DNA of 64,000 nt, from NCBI GenBank assembly GCA_020744225.1, contig JAGMWG010000001.1:3823371-3887370 (forward strand), read 5' to 3'. The notes beneath the pieces were generated by a model. It did not search any database, was not told where the DNA came from, and saw only the letters and a program-made list of their open reading frames with translations. A program made the translations under genes and the position numbers. The DNA is from Paraphoma chrysanthemicola (Eukaryota > Ascomycota > Dothideomycetes > Pleosporales > Phaeosphaeriaceae). Shown piece after piece: positions 22,419 to 34,293 of the stretch (its first letter is position 1; the number at the start of each line of letters is the position of its first letter).

Positions 22419-23561
22419 TTACAAGCACTGCGAGTACCACTCGTTCTGAGCCTTGCATGTAAGTCCGCTGGCGCAGGCAGTAGCACCAGTGTATCCATTT
22501 CCACCACACTGTCCGTACCTGGCAACGGTTCCAGCAGACTCCTTTGTTGCGCTGGCTGCGGGCGCTGCGCTGGTCTTGGTGGTTGTGGTCTTCGCGCTAG
22601 TCTTGGTAACGAGCGTTGTGGGCTTCGCGCTGGAAGCAGGCTTGACAGTCGTGGCGGGCGCCGCGCTGGTTGCAGGAGCAGCAGTAGGGTTGCTGGGGGC
22701 AGCACCGCATTCAGGGAGCTTGGCCAGCTTGCCCTGGTCGCCGAAGCAGCTGTCCTTGGTGTCGAGCTTGGAGCTGGAGCCGTTGCCCTTGTTGACGCCC
22801 TTGTATTCACTGCACACATTCTTCGTTACTCCACAGCTGCCGGAGACAGTGGCCGTGTCACTGCGTCTTTATCAGTTGAGATTCTTGTTTTGGGGGTTGC
22901 TAATGCTTACCCAAAGTTGGAGTTGATGCCGATGAGGTCGGAGGTCATGCCAAAGGCGCGGACATTCTCAACCACGACCTTGCGAGGGGACTTGGCCTCG
23001 TTGTTGGTGCAGTCACCGCAGGAACGGTAGAGCTTGCCAGCGTTGACGACAGTGTAGTCCTTGATCTATGGGAGGTGGTGTTAGTATCACTTCGGTGCTT
23101 GTCACTGATTCTTGTCGAGTAGGCGAACTTACGGTGACAGTACCCCGTCCGTTGTGCTGGACAACCTTGTCCTTTGCTTCCTGAGCACCACCGCCGATGA
23201 TGGTGGCATCGCCCGTTCCGAGAACAGAGATGGCATCCTCGCAAACATCGCGGAACCACACGTTTGTCAACGTGCAGGAGCCGAGGCAGTGAACGCCCTC
23301 AAGAGCATTAGCACCAATGATGACGTTGGAGAGAGATGCGCCGTCCTGGAGGATGAAAACAGCGTTATCGCTACCAGTATCTTCATCAGAGTCGCATGGC
23401 TGGCCACGGTCGAACTCCTTGTTGCCAAGGTCCACGCTACCGGTGACGCTTGAAGGCGATGGAAGAGAGATGATGGAACCGACACGCGAAGGAATGTTGA
23501 GGGTTTGCGCGGAGGCAAGAGCAGCAACGAGGGCCGCGAGCTGGACTTGTGTGAACTTCAT
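22419..23561 (-). CDS. Secreted pectate lyase (PL3) with C-terminal CBM1
   Basis: Three exons on the minus strand: 23133-23561, 22911-23065 and 22419-22860 (introns 67 and 50 nt), about 341 residues. The start MKFTQVQLAALVAALASAQT is a classic signal peptide. The PL3 parallel beta-helix fold follows, with NAVFILQDGASLSNVIIG, HCLGSCTLTNVWFRDVCEDA and KLYRSCGDC, which include the family's conserved Asp/Cys sites. A Thr/Ala/Lys-rich linker leads to a fungal-type CBM1 (about residues 310-341) with four cysteines and the aromatic face (Y, W, Y). PL3 enzymes cleave polygalacturonate by beta-elimination with Ca2+; the CBM1 would hold it on cellulose. This is part of plant cell-wall attack. Confidence 0.93.
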
Positions 23562-26500
23562 CTTTGCGGGAGAAGGGGTGGATCTCGAGAGAGTGTGTGG
23601 TGATGAAGATGTTGAAAGAATGAACTGATCACCTGGATCTTTAATGAATGAATGTGGCAACGAGTGTTGACTGCAAAGAATGACTGAATGGACGGATTGT
23701 AGTTCTTCCTATATCATAGCCGACCTGCATACATTATATAGCACATCTACACCTAGGCAACGCCCCTTTTGCGGCGTTTTGCAAAACATTTCGACTCGGT
23801 GCGACTATACCCTCTAAGGTCATATGTGATGAGGAAGGGTGCATGGAGGAATCATTTCCCCACAAATGGGTTGATGAGCCAAGGCGCCATAAAGCGCGTT
23901 TGCATCGAAGATGCTGTTTGTGTAAAATTGGTGGTGGCTGTTACGCCGTTGGAGTGGCTTGTGAGGTCTAAACATGTCGAAAGCGATTGACGGAAAAAGT
24001 GACGGAAAAATTGTAGAGATGCTGCAACTTGGTACGAAAAGTCGAAAAGTAGGCTAAATGTGCGACTTCGTTTGCGAACACCTCGAGAACTCAAAAATAG
24101 ATTTCTACATCATCGATAAGTCAAAGTTGGTGCATGCAGAAATCAACATTGGGCTTGAGGTTCATGTTCAACGCCACAGCCCGGTAGATAATTTTCCGTG
24201 GGGCATGCTTGAATCTCTGGGCATTGTTTTGACTTACACTTGGCGTTTCACGGCTACGCGCTATGCAGAATCTGATCACAACTACCGCACAGCGTACCAA
24301 TCAGCACCCACACCCGAATGCCAAGGTCTCACGATCAGTGAAGCCTCCGATGCACTACCGGGTGCCGTCTCGAAACGAGCCACGTGACGTACCAGCAGCG
24401 GGCTCGGGCACCACCTCTTGATTTACGCCGATGCGCTCAATAATAAGATGACCACCTCAATCTCCACAAACCTTCGCATCTAAATTCCAACAGATGCAAT
24501 CTATCACGCATGTCTACATTGGCTAAGGCGAGCCTCTGATACATAAAAATCTCTTGCTACGGTAGGGTTGCGTCTCTTCTTATCCTGTTCTACCTCTGTT
24601 CCGGGCGTGTATCGGGGACATCGACTCAAAATGACTGGAGAGGCCGCGATACTCACGGACTCAGTTGCAAGCGACCTCGTAGGTTCAATCGTGCGCGCTA
24701 GTGTAATTGTGATTTGTGTTGCGCTGTTCAAAGCCTTTACTCTGAAGGATGAATTAGGCATCTTCTAAAGCTCACACCTCGTCCTTGGTGCCAAAATTCA
24801 TACTGCATCGGTCGAGAGTGCGATTTCTGGAAGAACAAAAGATGTCCCGTTGACAGCCAGTGCGCGATTTGACCCATTGTGCAGGGAAAGCCATTTCGTG
24901 GAAATATAATACTGCACCAGATGGTCCATCAAATGGTTCCACCGACGCATCAGTGATGAGGACAGCATTGGGTAGAGTGCCAAGCACTCATGTACAAGCA
25001 TTGCAGACACCGTTCAGTCCATGCTTGTATGAATGCAACGCACTCGATTTAGGGGAGGCTCTAAGCAACCTGACTTGCGGAAACGTTGCGCTATAGTCGT
25101 ACACAAGGAGTATTGTCTCCGCGGTAAGGTTGGCGGGGTATAGTCCGCCCGTTGAACCCGAATGAAGCAGGAGAAGCGGGCAGAGCATCGTCGACTAAGC
25201 TACATATGGAATTTAGCTTCGCGTGACCGAGCGTGAGACGGTATCGTCGCTATGTATGCAGCTGTGACAGCTCAAGTACCACGAGGGAGACAACAGCACG
25301 TGACATACGCTCTGAGACACCGGGCTGAGTTCGTTCCTCGTTACTAAAAACTATGTTGCCAGTGTTATCGGATTGGATAAATCAGACTGTATGCTTCACT
25401 TGTACTGTAGCAGCCCGCAGGACTCACGAATTCTCAGCAGCACCGGTCATATGATAGCCTTCTTAATGTACGGTGGTAAGTGCACCCAGGCTTGGCTCGT
25501 CCGGGCAGCCTTCCAGGTGCGACCGCGGTGGAACAATCTTCTGGGGATCGACACGGCAGCTCGATGCCCAGTCGACGCCCCATGACTTCAAGGCATAACG
25601 TCGGGCTTTCGATAGAACTTCACCGACGGATGTGATTCCATGGGCGTCTTGTAGAAAGAGATGAGTTTACAATAGCCCCCAAACTGTGTTGCGTATGCGT
25701 CTAGCAAAGCAGGGGTTCACCTTGATCATCATGTCCAAAATTGTGACCCAATGGCAAGTAGCTTTCTGAAAGGCGATGGCTTGCTGCGCTTGACGGCATT
25801 TCGAAGGTTTGGCGATGCGGCCACCCTATTCTATTGGTGAACGGAACGAGCCATCGTTTGCCAGGGTATCCACTCTATTTCCAAACACTTCGCAAAACAT
25901 CCCAGTGGTTACTTATTGAAGGTAAGCCGGATGTGCTCTCCACTTGTGCCGTTGCACATGTCGGGAGGGTTCTTGTGGCTGTCGATTTCAACTGCTACTT
26001 GGCGCCCTTGACGTGAACCGGTGTCTTAAGCACGTCGGGCCATTGCGCCTCTCCAGGCATCAAGCTGGCTAGGGCTGAGGCATCGCACCCACCCCAACAT
26101 CAGCTCCAGAAGATAGCCGCAATTGCCGTTGGCTTCACCGCTTCTTCTTATGGTGTTCAGAGTGTAGCAAACGTTGCATTGCGACCCGGTGTGGTGTGCC
26201 GCTGTCCCGCACGTGTTCAGGTGCTGGTTGAGATGGCCAGCACGCGGGTGGTGAGGCACAGCATGCTTTGCTGCTCTTTCCAGGTCTTTCCAGAGCCAGA
26301 ATGCAGGCCTATGAGGCTAACCTGAGGATGAGTGATCGGCGAGAGTCTTAGATGGGTGATGGATGGTTGAGAGACGGGATGACGAGGGCGCTAACTCTGG
26401 CAAGGGCGATCTGCCGCACAGAAAAGTGGGGACGTCCCTGACGCTGAAAGAATCGCGACCAGTTCGATTACCCACCGCGAAAAAGCGCATTATGCGATAT

Positions 26501-26783
26501 TCGGAGGCTCAAGCTTGCGATCAACTATTCCCCGTCCGCGCTTTTTTCGGCTGCCCAGACTTGGAGTGCTAGTTGCATGACATGCGCACACCTGAAACAC
26601 TGTCGTCGTGCACCGCGGGATCGTAGCCTAACTTAGCTCTTGACTGCTGGACGACTCATAACAGCGCCGTGTGGCATTTTTCGTGCTGCCGGTTGGTCTC
26701 AATTTGCTAACCTGCCTTGGGTATAATGGTGCGAGGCCATTATTGTTGCTGAAGTGCGTTACAGAAGGACATAAGGTCGCGAG
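23562..26783. other. Gene-poor region, 3.2 kb
   Basis: Only short frames on both strands (longest about 109 codons at 24058-24387, plus, and 85 codons at 24504-24761, minus). None has a recognisable domain or clear splice partners. No tRNA B-box or tandem repeat was noticed. The left end carries the pectate lyase promoter and the right end the THG1 promoter. Confidence 0.45.
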
Positions 26784-29654
26784 ATGGCTAATTCCAAGTA
26801 AGTTGACGGCGGAGTCGCTTCGTGGGGTAGCTCCATACTGCACGAGCTCAGCGGACTTCAACTGACGGACTCCCAGGTACGAGTACGTGCGCCTCTTTGA
26901 GCAACCCGACAACCTACTGGCCAACACCTGGATCGTGGTTCGGATCGATGGACGTGGCTTCTCCAAGTATGTCCGCAGCGTTGTACCGCGTCTTTCTTTC
27001 GTCCAAAGAACACATCTTTTTGCTTGTTCTTGATGATGCAGGTACCCGTCGCCAGGGTCGCCAGGCACACCGGCGCATGAATGCGGGCTCAGGCTTATCG
27101 CTTGGTTAAAGACAACCGCATATTGCTCCACGACGCCTCTGCTAATGCACTGCAAACAGACTCACGACGAAATACAAATTCGTCAAGCCAAATGACCGGC
27201 ATGCGCTCGATCTCATGAATGCCGCAGCTGAGGCTGTGATGAAGGAACTGCCAGACCTTGTGCTGGCATACGGTAATAGCGACGAGTATAGGTAAATCAC
27301 CGACTCCTATTGGGCCGCATCTTTCTGTGTGAGACAGCTGGGTATTCGCAATACACCGCCCGAAACCGCGGATCAGCATCGAACATGGGTTGCATCGGTG
27401 AATGTCCCGCAAAAAGCCAAGCTGACGTGTGCGGTAGTTTCGTCTTCCACAAGGACTGTATCCTCTTCGAACGTCGAGCCAGGTACGAGCGCAGTCTTAC
27501 ACGCGCCGCCAGCCTGTGCAGCCATGATGATTTCGGTTGACTGAGATATTATTAGCAAACTGACCACGACTATTACGTCCACCTTCACGAGTTATTATGT
27601 CTTTCTTTGGTCGCAGTATTTTCCGGAGAAGCCACTCACGCCGCCTCTACCCTCTTTCGATGGGCGCGCAGTATGTTATCCGAGCGACTTTAATTTGCGA
27701 GATTATATGAGCTGGAGGCAAGTCGATTGTAAGTTTATCATAACCCTCTTTCCATTATCACGACAAGCACACCGAAAGGGAGGGAGCTGACGGCACTCCA
27801 TCTATGCGTTGCATGATCAATTTAAGGCCCCTAACTTTTGCATAGGTCACATTAACAATCTGTATAACACTACATTTTGGACTCTAGTGCAGCAAGGTGG
27901 TATGGGACCACGAGAAGCCGAGCAACGACTGTCAGGGACCGTCTCTGCAGACAAAAACGAGATTCTATTCAAAGAATTTGGCATCAACTACAACAACGAA
28001 CCAGAGTGTTTCAAGAAAGGGACTGTCTTATACCGCGATGTAGGTTCGGTCGTAAGAGGCAATCTTCAGGCTTCGCGTCTGACAGGCACAGTTCTTCCCA
28101 GTTTCAGCTCCTGAGCAAACGGTGTCAGCAACTCAGCCCCCGGAGACATCGCCGACAATAGCTTCTCCCAGACCTGCCCGAAGCTCTGTTGCAAATCCAC
28201 TACGGCCTCTTGAAAGTGCGATCCCGTTCTTGCCGGACCAGACTTTGTTGCAGACTCCAGCAGACCCTGGCCCTACCTTTCTCTCCACGACATCGACGCC
28301 CTCCCCACCAAACTCGCCTGAAGCCATGTTGACATCTGCTTTGCCGAATCCGCTTCGATCCAACCCCGTCAGTCCTCGATCCAGCTCGTATCCGCCAGTC
28401 AGTATGCCAATTTCACCACCATCAACCGTGACTTCTCCGATGGGGAGCTTGTACCCTACTGCAGGTCCAAAGCAGCCACTTCCAAATCTCATGCCCTTGC
28501 CTTTATCTCCGCCAATCTTAAAGCCAAGCACCAAACCTCCACTATCGCTCAACGCGCCTAATCCCACAACAAGGAGCAATTTTTCTCCTATATCACCAGA
28601 TTATGACTTTCCGGCCGCTTACCCCATCGCTGGATATAGCCACAATACTTCAAGCAATACCCAAAGGCCAACGTCGCACTCAGCATCAGCCTCTCTCACC
28701 CTGGCGAACTATTCGCCGCCGCAACAGCATAGGCTCAAGCAACGCTCACCAAGCCAGCCTCATCTACCAAGCTATTTTTCTGTTCCGCAACAACCACCGG
28801 TCATACCACTGCGCATCTCCAGCATTCCCACAAACAACAAGCCTCGGAAGCTGTCGCTAAATAAACATCAGTCCATGTCAACGCTGAAGCCAAGGAGGCA
28901 TTCGGAGGAGAAGGAAATTGTGTCTGCCGATACTCACCGACGATCGTCACCACCTCGTAGAGTTAGTCCGCCATTACGAACCAACAAAGCTCTGCCGAGT
29001 CCCCCCATGAACGCCGAAGAAGAGCTGCAGACTAGGCAGAAGGTCATGAGCAGCGGATCGCAGGACTGGTCAATGTTTTCCACCACCCGCGACTCCCCAC
29101 CACGTCGTGTGAGTGAGAACTACAAGCGCGGAGGCCAAGTATGGACTGGCCCAGGTCGTGATGAAGAGATTGGTCATCCCGGTATCGCCGAGCTACCAAA
29201 CACCCCAGCGAGACGAGCGCAAAGCCATACAAGGCTACACTCAGCCCCCGTATCAGCGTCTCTTTATCAACCTTTCCAGTCCCCAGATGTGCAAGCTCTC
29301 TCCTCCGCCGTCGCCGCACAATCCACTCTGGACGCTGACATTCAACCGACCGCGCCCCTGAAGGATAGTCCGCGCTCCAAACCCAAGCCGGGAATCACCG
29401 CACAAAACCAAGCTGCGATTGCCCATGATTCCAAGAAAGACAAGGGCAAAGCTAAGCTCACGGAGAAAGGTGGCTGGGCCGCTGGCACGCAGCCTCAACC
29501 GAGTGAGGGTCGGCCTGTGCAGCAGAGCCGGACGCAAAAGGACAAGGACAGGAAGAAGAGAAGCAAGGCTAAGATCTTAATTGAGCATGTTGATATCATC
29601 AGAGATGAGTTTTGGGAGAAGAGGCCGTGGATTTTGAGTGGGAAGACTGGATGA
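26784..29654 (+). CDS. THG1: tRNA-His guanylyltransferase with giant Ser/Pro-rich insertion
   Basis: Seven exons: 26784-26797, 26877-26966, 27160-27291, 27438-27482, 27556-27728, 27846-28039 and about 28086-29654. All phases agree; the product is about 738 residues against roughly 240-290 for usual Thg1. Exons 1-6 encode the full catalytic core: NTWIVVRIDGRGFSK (first metal Asp), LAYGNSDEYSF (second metal site), TSYYVFLWSQYFP, and HINNLYNTTFW. Thg1 adds G(-1) to the 5' end of tRNA-His by 3'-5' polymerisation. Exon 7 then runs about 485 Ser/Pro-rich, low-complexity residues before the canonical Thg1 C-terminus (IEHVDIIRDEFWEKRPWIL). The last intron is uncertain: 28040-28085 (GTAGGT donor) or 28044-28101 (better branch site, weak GTTCGG donor); both keep the frame. 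Confidence 0.88.
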
Positions 29655-30152
29655 GTGTTTGGGGACAGACGGGGCTTGTACGAGGAAGGTGTATGCAGCG
29701 GATTTGGTGAGAGGGTTATTTCTTTCTACATGGTGCTTAGGCTTGACGTCGCTAGTACGATGTCATTTCTGGATTGTCACGATTTCTATGATTTTGGGGA
29801 AGCATGTGCTTGTTTTTGGTGTCTTCATATCACTTTTTCTCAATACAATTTGACGGCTGAATGCGCCATGATTCTGGTGGTGTGATGTCTAATGCTGGCT
29901 GCCTGGCTACTATTCTGGAGAACTTCTTCAGAAATGGAGCCAAGGATATCTCGGCAGGTGCAAACGCCTTGTGGTGATGCTTTCGTTCCCATTAACGCCC
30001 GCTGCTATGCATTTCAATCAAACTACCGCATGTTGTGAGAAGTCAACGCAAAGCGGTACTCCAAAAGGTGAAAACCCAAGCGTGTCATCTTCCTGCGGTG
30101 GATTCCATCATTCCCGTTTCCGTTGTGTGTCGGGTGAGCAGTGCCATCGGTG
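29655..30152. other. Convergent 3' intergenic region
   Basis: 498 nt between the ends of THG1 (plus) and the G-patch gene (minus). No gene or repeat seen; it should hold both 3' UTRs and polyadenylation sites. Confidence 0.45.
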
Positions 30153-31354
30153 TTACCCGTTACCCACTCCCTGTTTCGCCGCCCTCTTGGTCGTGTTATT
30201 CTTCTTCGCCCTTTGATTCTCCCTATGCTGCTTTCTCTTCTCCGCAAGCTTCTTCCCCTTGGTAGACGCGGTCTTCGCTTTACCGTTGGCATTAGCCGTG
30301 TCTCGATGTGGTTTCTTCTGTTGTTTGACCTTCGCTGCTTCCTTCCGCTCTCTTTGCCTTTGTACTACCCGCGTGACGGTGTCGTCATCGGTCTCACGTA
30401 TAGCTTTGCGAGGTGCTTTGCTGGGTGCTTTGCTGGGTGTCGGGCGTGGTGTGCATGGCTCGGCGGCGCGCGGGACTAGACCAAGGACAGGCCGGTCAGG
30501 AACGAAAAACGGGTCTTCCCAGGCTGGTCGGAACAAGGTGGGATCACCTTCGAGGTCAGTGAAGTAGTGAGGATTGGAATCGGACTCATCGTACCTGCTG
30601 CTGTTCTTGTCGGCCTTCTTCTGGATGCGCCGTAGGATGTACTCGTGCAGTGTCTGCTTCTTAGCCGCAGCGCGCTCTTCAGCGGTGGCCTTCTCCTCGG
30701 ACGTCATCTTGTTGATCTTGCGGGTGACGGCGTCTTCATCCTTTGTGCTCTTCTTGTTCTCCTGCGACGACTCCATTTTCTTCGTAGACGCCGAGACAGC
30801 GGGTCCAGCTGATTTGCTCTTCTTCTCCATTTTCGCCTTCTTCTTTGCCGTGACTCCTGCGTCTGCCTCTCGCTTGCGCTTGGTCTTCTTTTCCGACGCT
30901 CTGGAGGGTTTCGAGGAAGCCTCAGCGTCAGAGGCGGGGACTGAAGTCGGTGGTGTGCTCGCGCCAGACGGCGGTACTGAGGTATCGGTGGAAGATGTGT
31001 CGTCGATAGTGCCTGCGATCGCCTCGCCCTTCACGAAGAAGCCGTAGAGGCCGCCGCGGTTGATGCCTTTGGAGCGGATCTGGCTAAGAGTACTCTTCAT
31101 AGAATTAGCGTATAGTCGTCGAGTAGCAGCTGGTTGCTCACCTCTTCTCCAGTGCCAATGCTCTTCAGGCTCTCATCGAATGCGCGCATCCACCATTGGT
31201 CGTCCGTCGTCCAGGCCGCCTTCTTCTTGCCGAGTCCCAATTGATCCTGCTTGTGGGCGATGAGGAGAGGCTTTTTTATGCCGCGACCGGTCGAGTCGAG
31301 TGAGTGACCAGACCCTTTCCAGCCCTGCTTGCGCAGATAAGATTCGGCGTTCAT
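30153..31354 (-). CDS. TMA23: G-patch ribosome-biogenesis protein, Tma23-like
   Basis: Two exons on the minus strand, 31142-31354 and 30153-31094, with a 47 nt intron (GTGAGC..ATGAAG); about 384 residues. The N-terminus (ESYLRKQGWKGSGHSLD, then GIKKPLLIAHKQDQLGLGKK) is a G-patch-like segment followed by DDQWWMRAFDESLKSI, matching the yeast Tma23 pattern. Tma23 is a nucleolar protein linked to small-subunit assembly. The rest is a disordered, Lys/Glu/Ala-rich tail with nuclear-localisation-type clusters (KKTKRKREADAGVTAKKKAK) and a basic C-terminus. It is longer than the yeast protein, mainly through this tail. The open frame on its own would start at 31100, but the spliced model restores the G-patch start. 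Confidence 0.85.
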
Positions 31355-32145
31355 CGTTTGCGGGCGCGAGGCGAGAGAGACGGGCGCTGCGCAGCGAGGA
31401 AATTTTGGTGGGTCTGATGCGCGCCGAGCTTTTACCGTGGGGTCAGACCAATTCTCGACGCGTGGGGTGACGGACCTGCACTACCACAACACCACGTCCT
31501 CACATCGTGGGATTTACGCCAAGCGTTATCACTGCTGCACTTTGAGCATGAATTTTCACAATACACCTTTCTCAATACGATGGACAAGGGCGTAAAATTG
31601 TTGAAATCGCACTCGTGCGACTTTACGCGCTGTGCAGCCACCTGGGGCATGCTATGACGAAAGAGCTAGTATTTGTGGGATGCCTTGTCCTTTCCAAATG
31701 AGCATGGTAGTTCTGATGAGCGTTGCCGGATCATACCCTCGGTGATGGCGTGTCGCCGACGCTTGTTTCGAGCTGCACATCGAATCTCACTTGGGGATAT
31801 GGGTGAGCAGTTGCGATCCGTGTAAATGGCACGTGTCTATCCGCAATGCCTTCGGTGCCCTCGAGATGGCTAAATTAATGTACAGGATTGTGAAAGTCGT
31901 CGTGGTTTTCATGGCGGTGAGCCTCGTCTTCGTGCTTTCCCTCCTCAAGACCCTGCCTATGTGGGAATCTGCCTCAAGCTTTTAGTCTCACCATTCGCGG
32001 TTTCTTTTACCTCACCTGTCTATGCCCTTAGCGTTCCCTTGCGAGTGCCATCTCCTTCCACTGTCCCTTCAACTCAACCGCGCGACACATTACCTCCAAT
32101 TAGCCGGGACACCTACCTTCATCATATACCTCCAACTCGGCAATC
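31355..32145. promoter_or_regulatory. Divergent intergenic region
   Basis: 791 nt between the G-patch gene (minus) and the phosphoesterase gene (plus). The right part (about 32000-32140) is rich in pyrimidines with CCTC/CTTC runs, a common fungal core-promoter composition. No other feature seen. Confidence 0.4.
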
Positions 32146-33507
32146 ATGAAGCGTGGTACTTGGCTTGCATGGCTGGTGCCCGTGGCAGTTGCGGCGCCGT
32201 TCACCGAAACTCGTCACCAGGAGCCAGCGCGCTACATTCCGAACTACCCCGGCATCCAGTTCAACTCTAGAGGCCGGCTCTCCATTTCTGTGTTCAGCGA
32301 TCTTCACTTTGGCGAACGTAAGTCCTCGCAAACTGGAGAACGCAGTCAGAAGTCCTGACAATACGCAGCCGGCGGCGAGCAAAAGGACTGGAAGACCGTC
32401 CGTGTCATGAACTCAGTCCTCGATAACGAACACCCCGACTTCGCCGTGTTGAACGGAGATATGATCTCGTGCGAATTCGTGGGCCCTGACAACTACAACA
32501 AGCTCATCGATCAGATCACCTCTCCATTGGCAGACCGGGATTTGCCCTTTGGCGCGACCTTTGGCAACCACGATTGGTCTGAGACGTGTAGCACCATCTC
32601 CATGTCGGAACACATGTGGTGGGACATCAAGGGCAAGAATGGAAAGAAGCTCTCATTCACCACCCACTCTGTGGAAGGACCAGTTGAGGAAGTCGGCGTC
32701 AGCAACTACTTCGTTCCGGTGTATACCTCTTCCGATCACGGGAAACTGGCGATGCTGCTGTGGTTCTTTGACAGCAAGGGCGGTCGAGTTTTTCAGCCTG
32801 GAAAAGGTATTGATCAGTCTACCACAAGCTACGTTGACGACCGGGTAGGGAATAAGCCTCTAGGTTCTTTGAATGAAGCTGATAATTTGCAGGTCACAGC
32901 ATGGTTTCAGAAGATGCGCGATACATTCAACGCCCAGCATGGTCGCGTTATCCCTAGCCTCGCCTTTGTGCATATCCCAGTTCAGGCTGCGCGAGCTTTT
33001 CAAAAATCTGGGGGACCCGGAGTGACGACCACACCTGGCCTCAACACAGAAATCATTGGCCACCAAGATGACTGTCCCGGATCGGACTGCTACAACCATC
33101 GCGACTATAGCTTTATGAAAGCGCTTGTCGAGACAGAAGGTCTAATGGCTGTCTTCTCGGGCCATGACCACGGTGTTGAGTAAGTTTGGCCCGTTAGCTG
33201 CGGTTCTAGTGACGAAACTAATGATCGAAGCTGGTGCATGAAGTGGGACAAAGATCTCCCAACGAGCCCATCCAAAGGCAATGGCGTCCACTTTTGCTTC
33301 AATCGTCATTCAGGATTCGGCGGTTACTCCAACTGGAAGCGCGGCGCACGACAAATCTTGGTCGAGGAACGTAAGCTGGGTTGGAACGAGGTGGAGACGT
33401 GGAATCGGCTGGAAGATGGCAGCGTATCAGGTCGGGTGACGTTGAACTCGACGTACGGAACAGATCAGTACCCCAAGGTGAAGCATCTACAGAGCTCCGG
33501 ATGGTAG
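32146..33507 (+). CDS. Secreted calcineurin-like metallophosphoesterase
   Basis: Three exons: 32146-32317, 32369-33179 and 33231-33507 (two 51 nt introns), about 419 residues. The signal peptide is MKRGTWLAWLVPVAVAAPF. The metal-binding motifs are in order: FSDLHFGE (DxH), LNGDMIS (GDxx), FGNHDW (GNHD), AFVHIPV and FSGHDHG (GHxH), giving a dinuclear metal centre. The build resembles fungal purple-acid-phosphatase/Dcr2-type enzymes, but with a secretion signal rather than an internal anchor. Splicing the second intron restores DWCMKWDKD directly after GHDHGV. The likely role is release of phosphate from organic esters outside the cell or in the vacuole. The substrate is not readable from sequence. 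Confidence 0.9.
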
Positions 33508-34293
33508 AACCAATTCAGCTTGCTGCGACGTAGGCCAAGGCGATGATTCAATGTCCAGGTTGGACGCCAAGTACTATGCCCAGGCCACGGAACGAAGCTA
33601 CAATAAAATAACTCACAGGACTACATGCAGTAACATCAACGGGCCAAGGGCCATACTCAGCAAGCGGCCATCACATTTCTGCAGTATGTTATAGAAGGTA
33701 TGGTCTCAAATACATATGGTTCGCCCTTTGGCTACTCGCCAAACATCATGTCATTTACCTTTGCCACGATATTTGTTCTCAAGCAGAAAGTCTGGATCCT
33801 GAAGCTTCCAAATAATTACTCTTCGCGCATTTTGCCAAATTTGGCGACTAGCGTGTGGACGGGCACGACAGGGAACATGGAAGCGGGACGATCAGCTACT
33901 GTATTCTACGGTTGCTTAAAAAGCACCCACCGAAAGAAACAGCCAATGACGACTTCGGTTTAAGCCCGCACCACTCGTTTGTACCCGCGTCGAGTGCATC
34001 AAAGTACCGTCGGTGAGGTATGTGGCGCCAAGCCAGTCCGTATGCGACCATTTCCCGGTATGAGCCACCCCCTCCTCCATAAATCGCGCAAGTTGACCTG
34101 GATTCACTGCACGTAGCTACTGTGCTAGATGATAAGCTAATAGTGATGCAGCCAAACAAGATTCAACGCTTGCTTGCAGGGCTTGTTATCCACGAATTCT
34201 TGTCACCCGGCTGCGGCGTGGTCAAGATAAGGTGGTGTATAAGAGGTCGCATCGGAACGACTCATCCACGACATCTGCAACAACTCGATCAGT
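33508..34293. other. Intergenic, 786 nt
   Basis: Tandem orientation of neighbours; contains the phosphoesterase 3' end and the potassium transporter promoter. No gene or repeat seen. Confidence 0.4.

Noticed and set aside
20083..26783. Search for tRNA genes or small structured RNAs in the gene-poor stretches
   Set aside because: No convincing A-box/B-box pair or cloverleaf was found by eye; a covariance-model search would be needed to exclude them.
28122..29654. A separate gene for the Ser/Pro-rich protein downstream of THG1
   Set aside because: Its last residues are the canonical Thg1 C-terminus and the preceding THG1 exon otherwise lacks that end, so one gene is the simpler reading.
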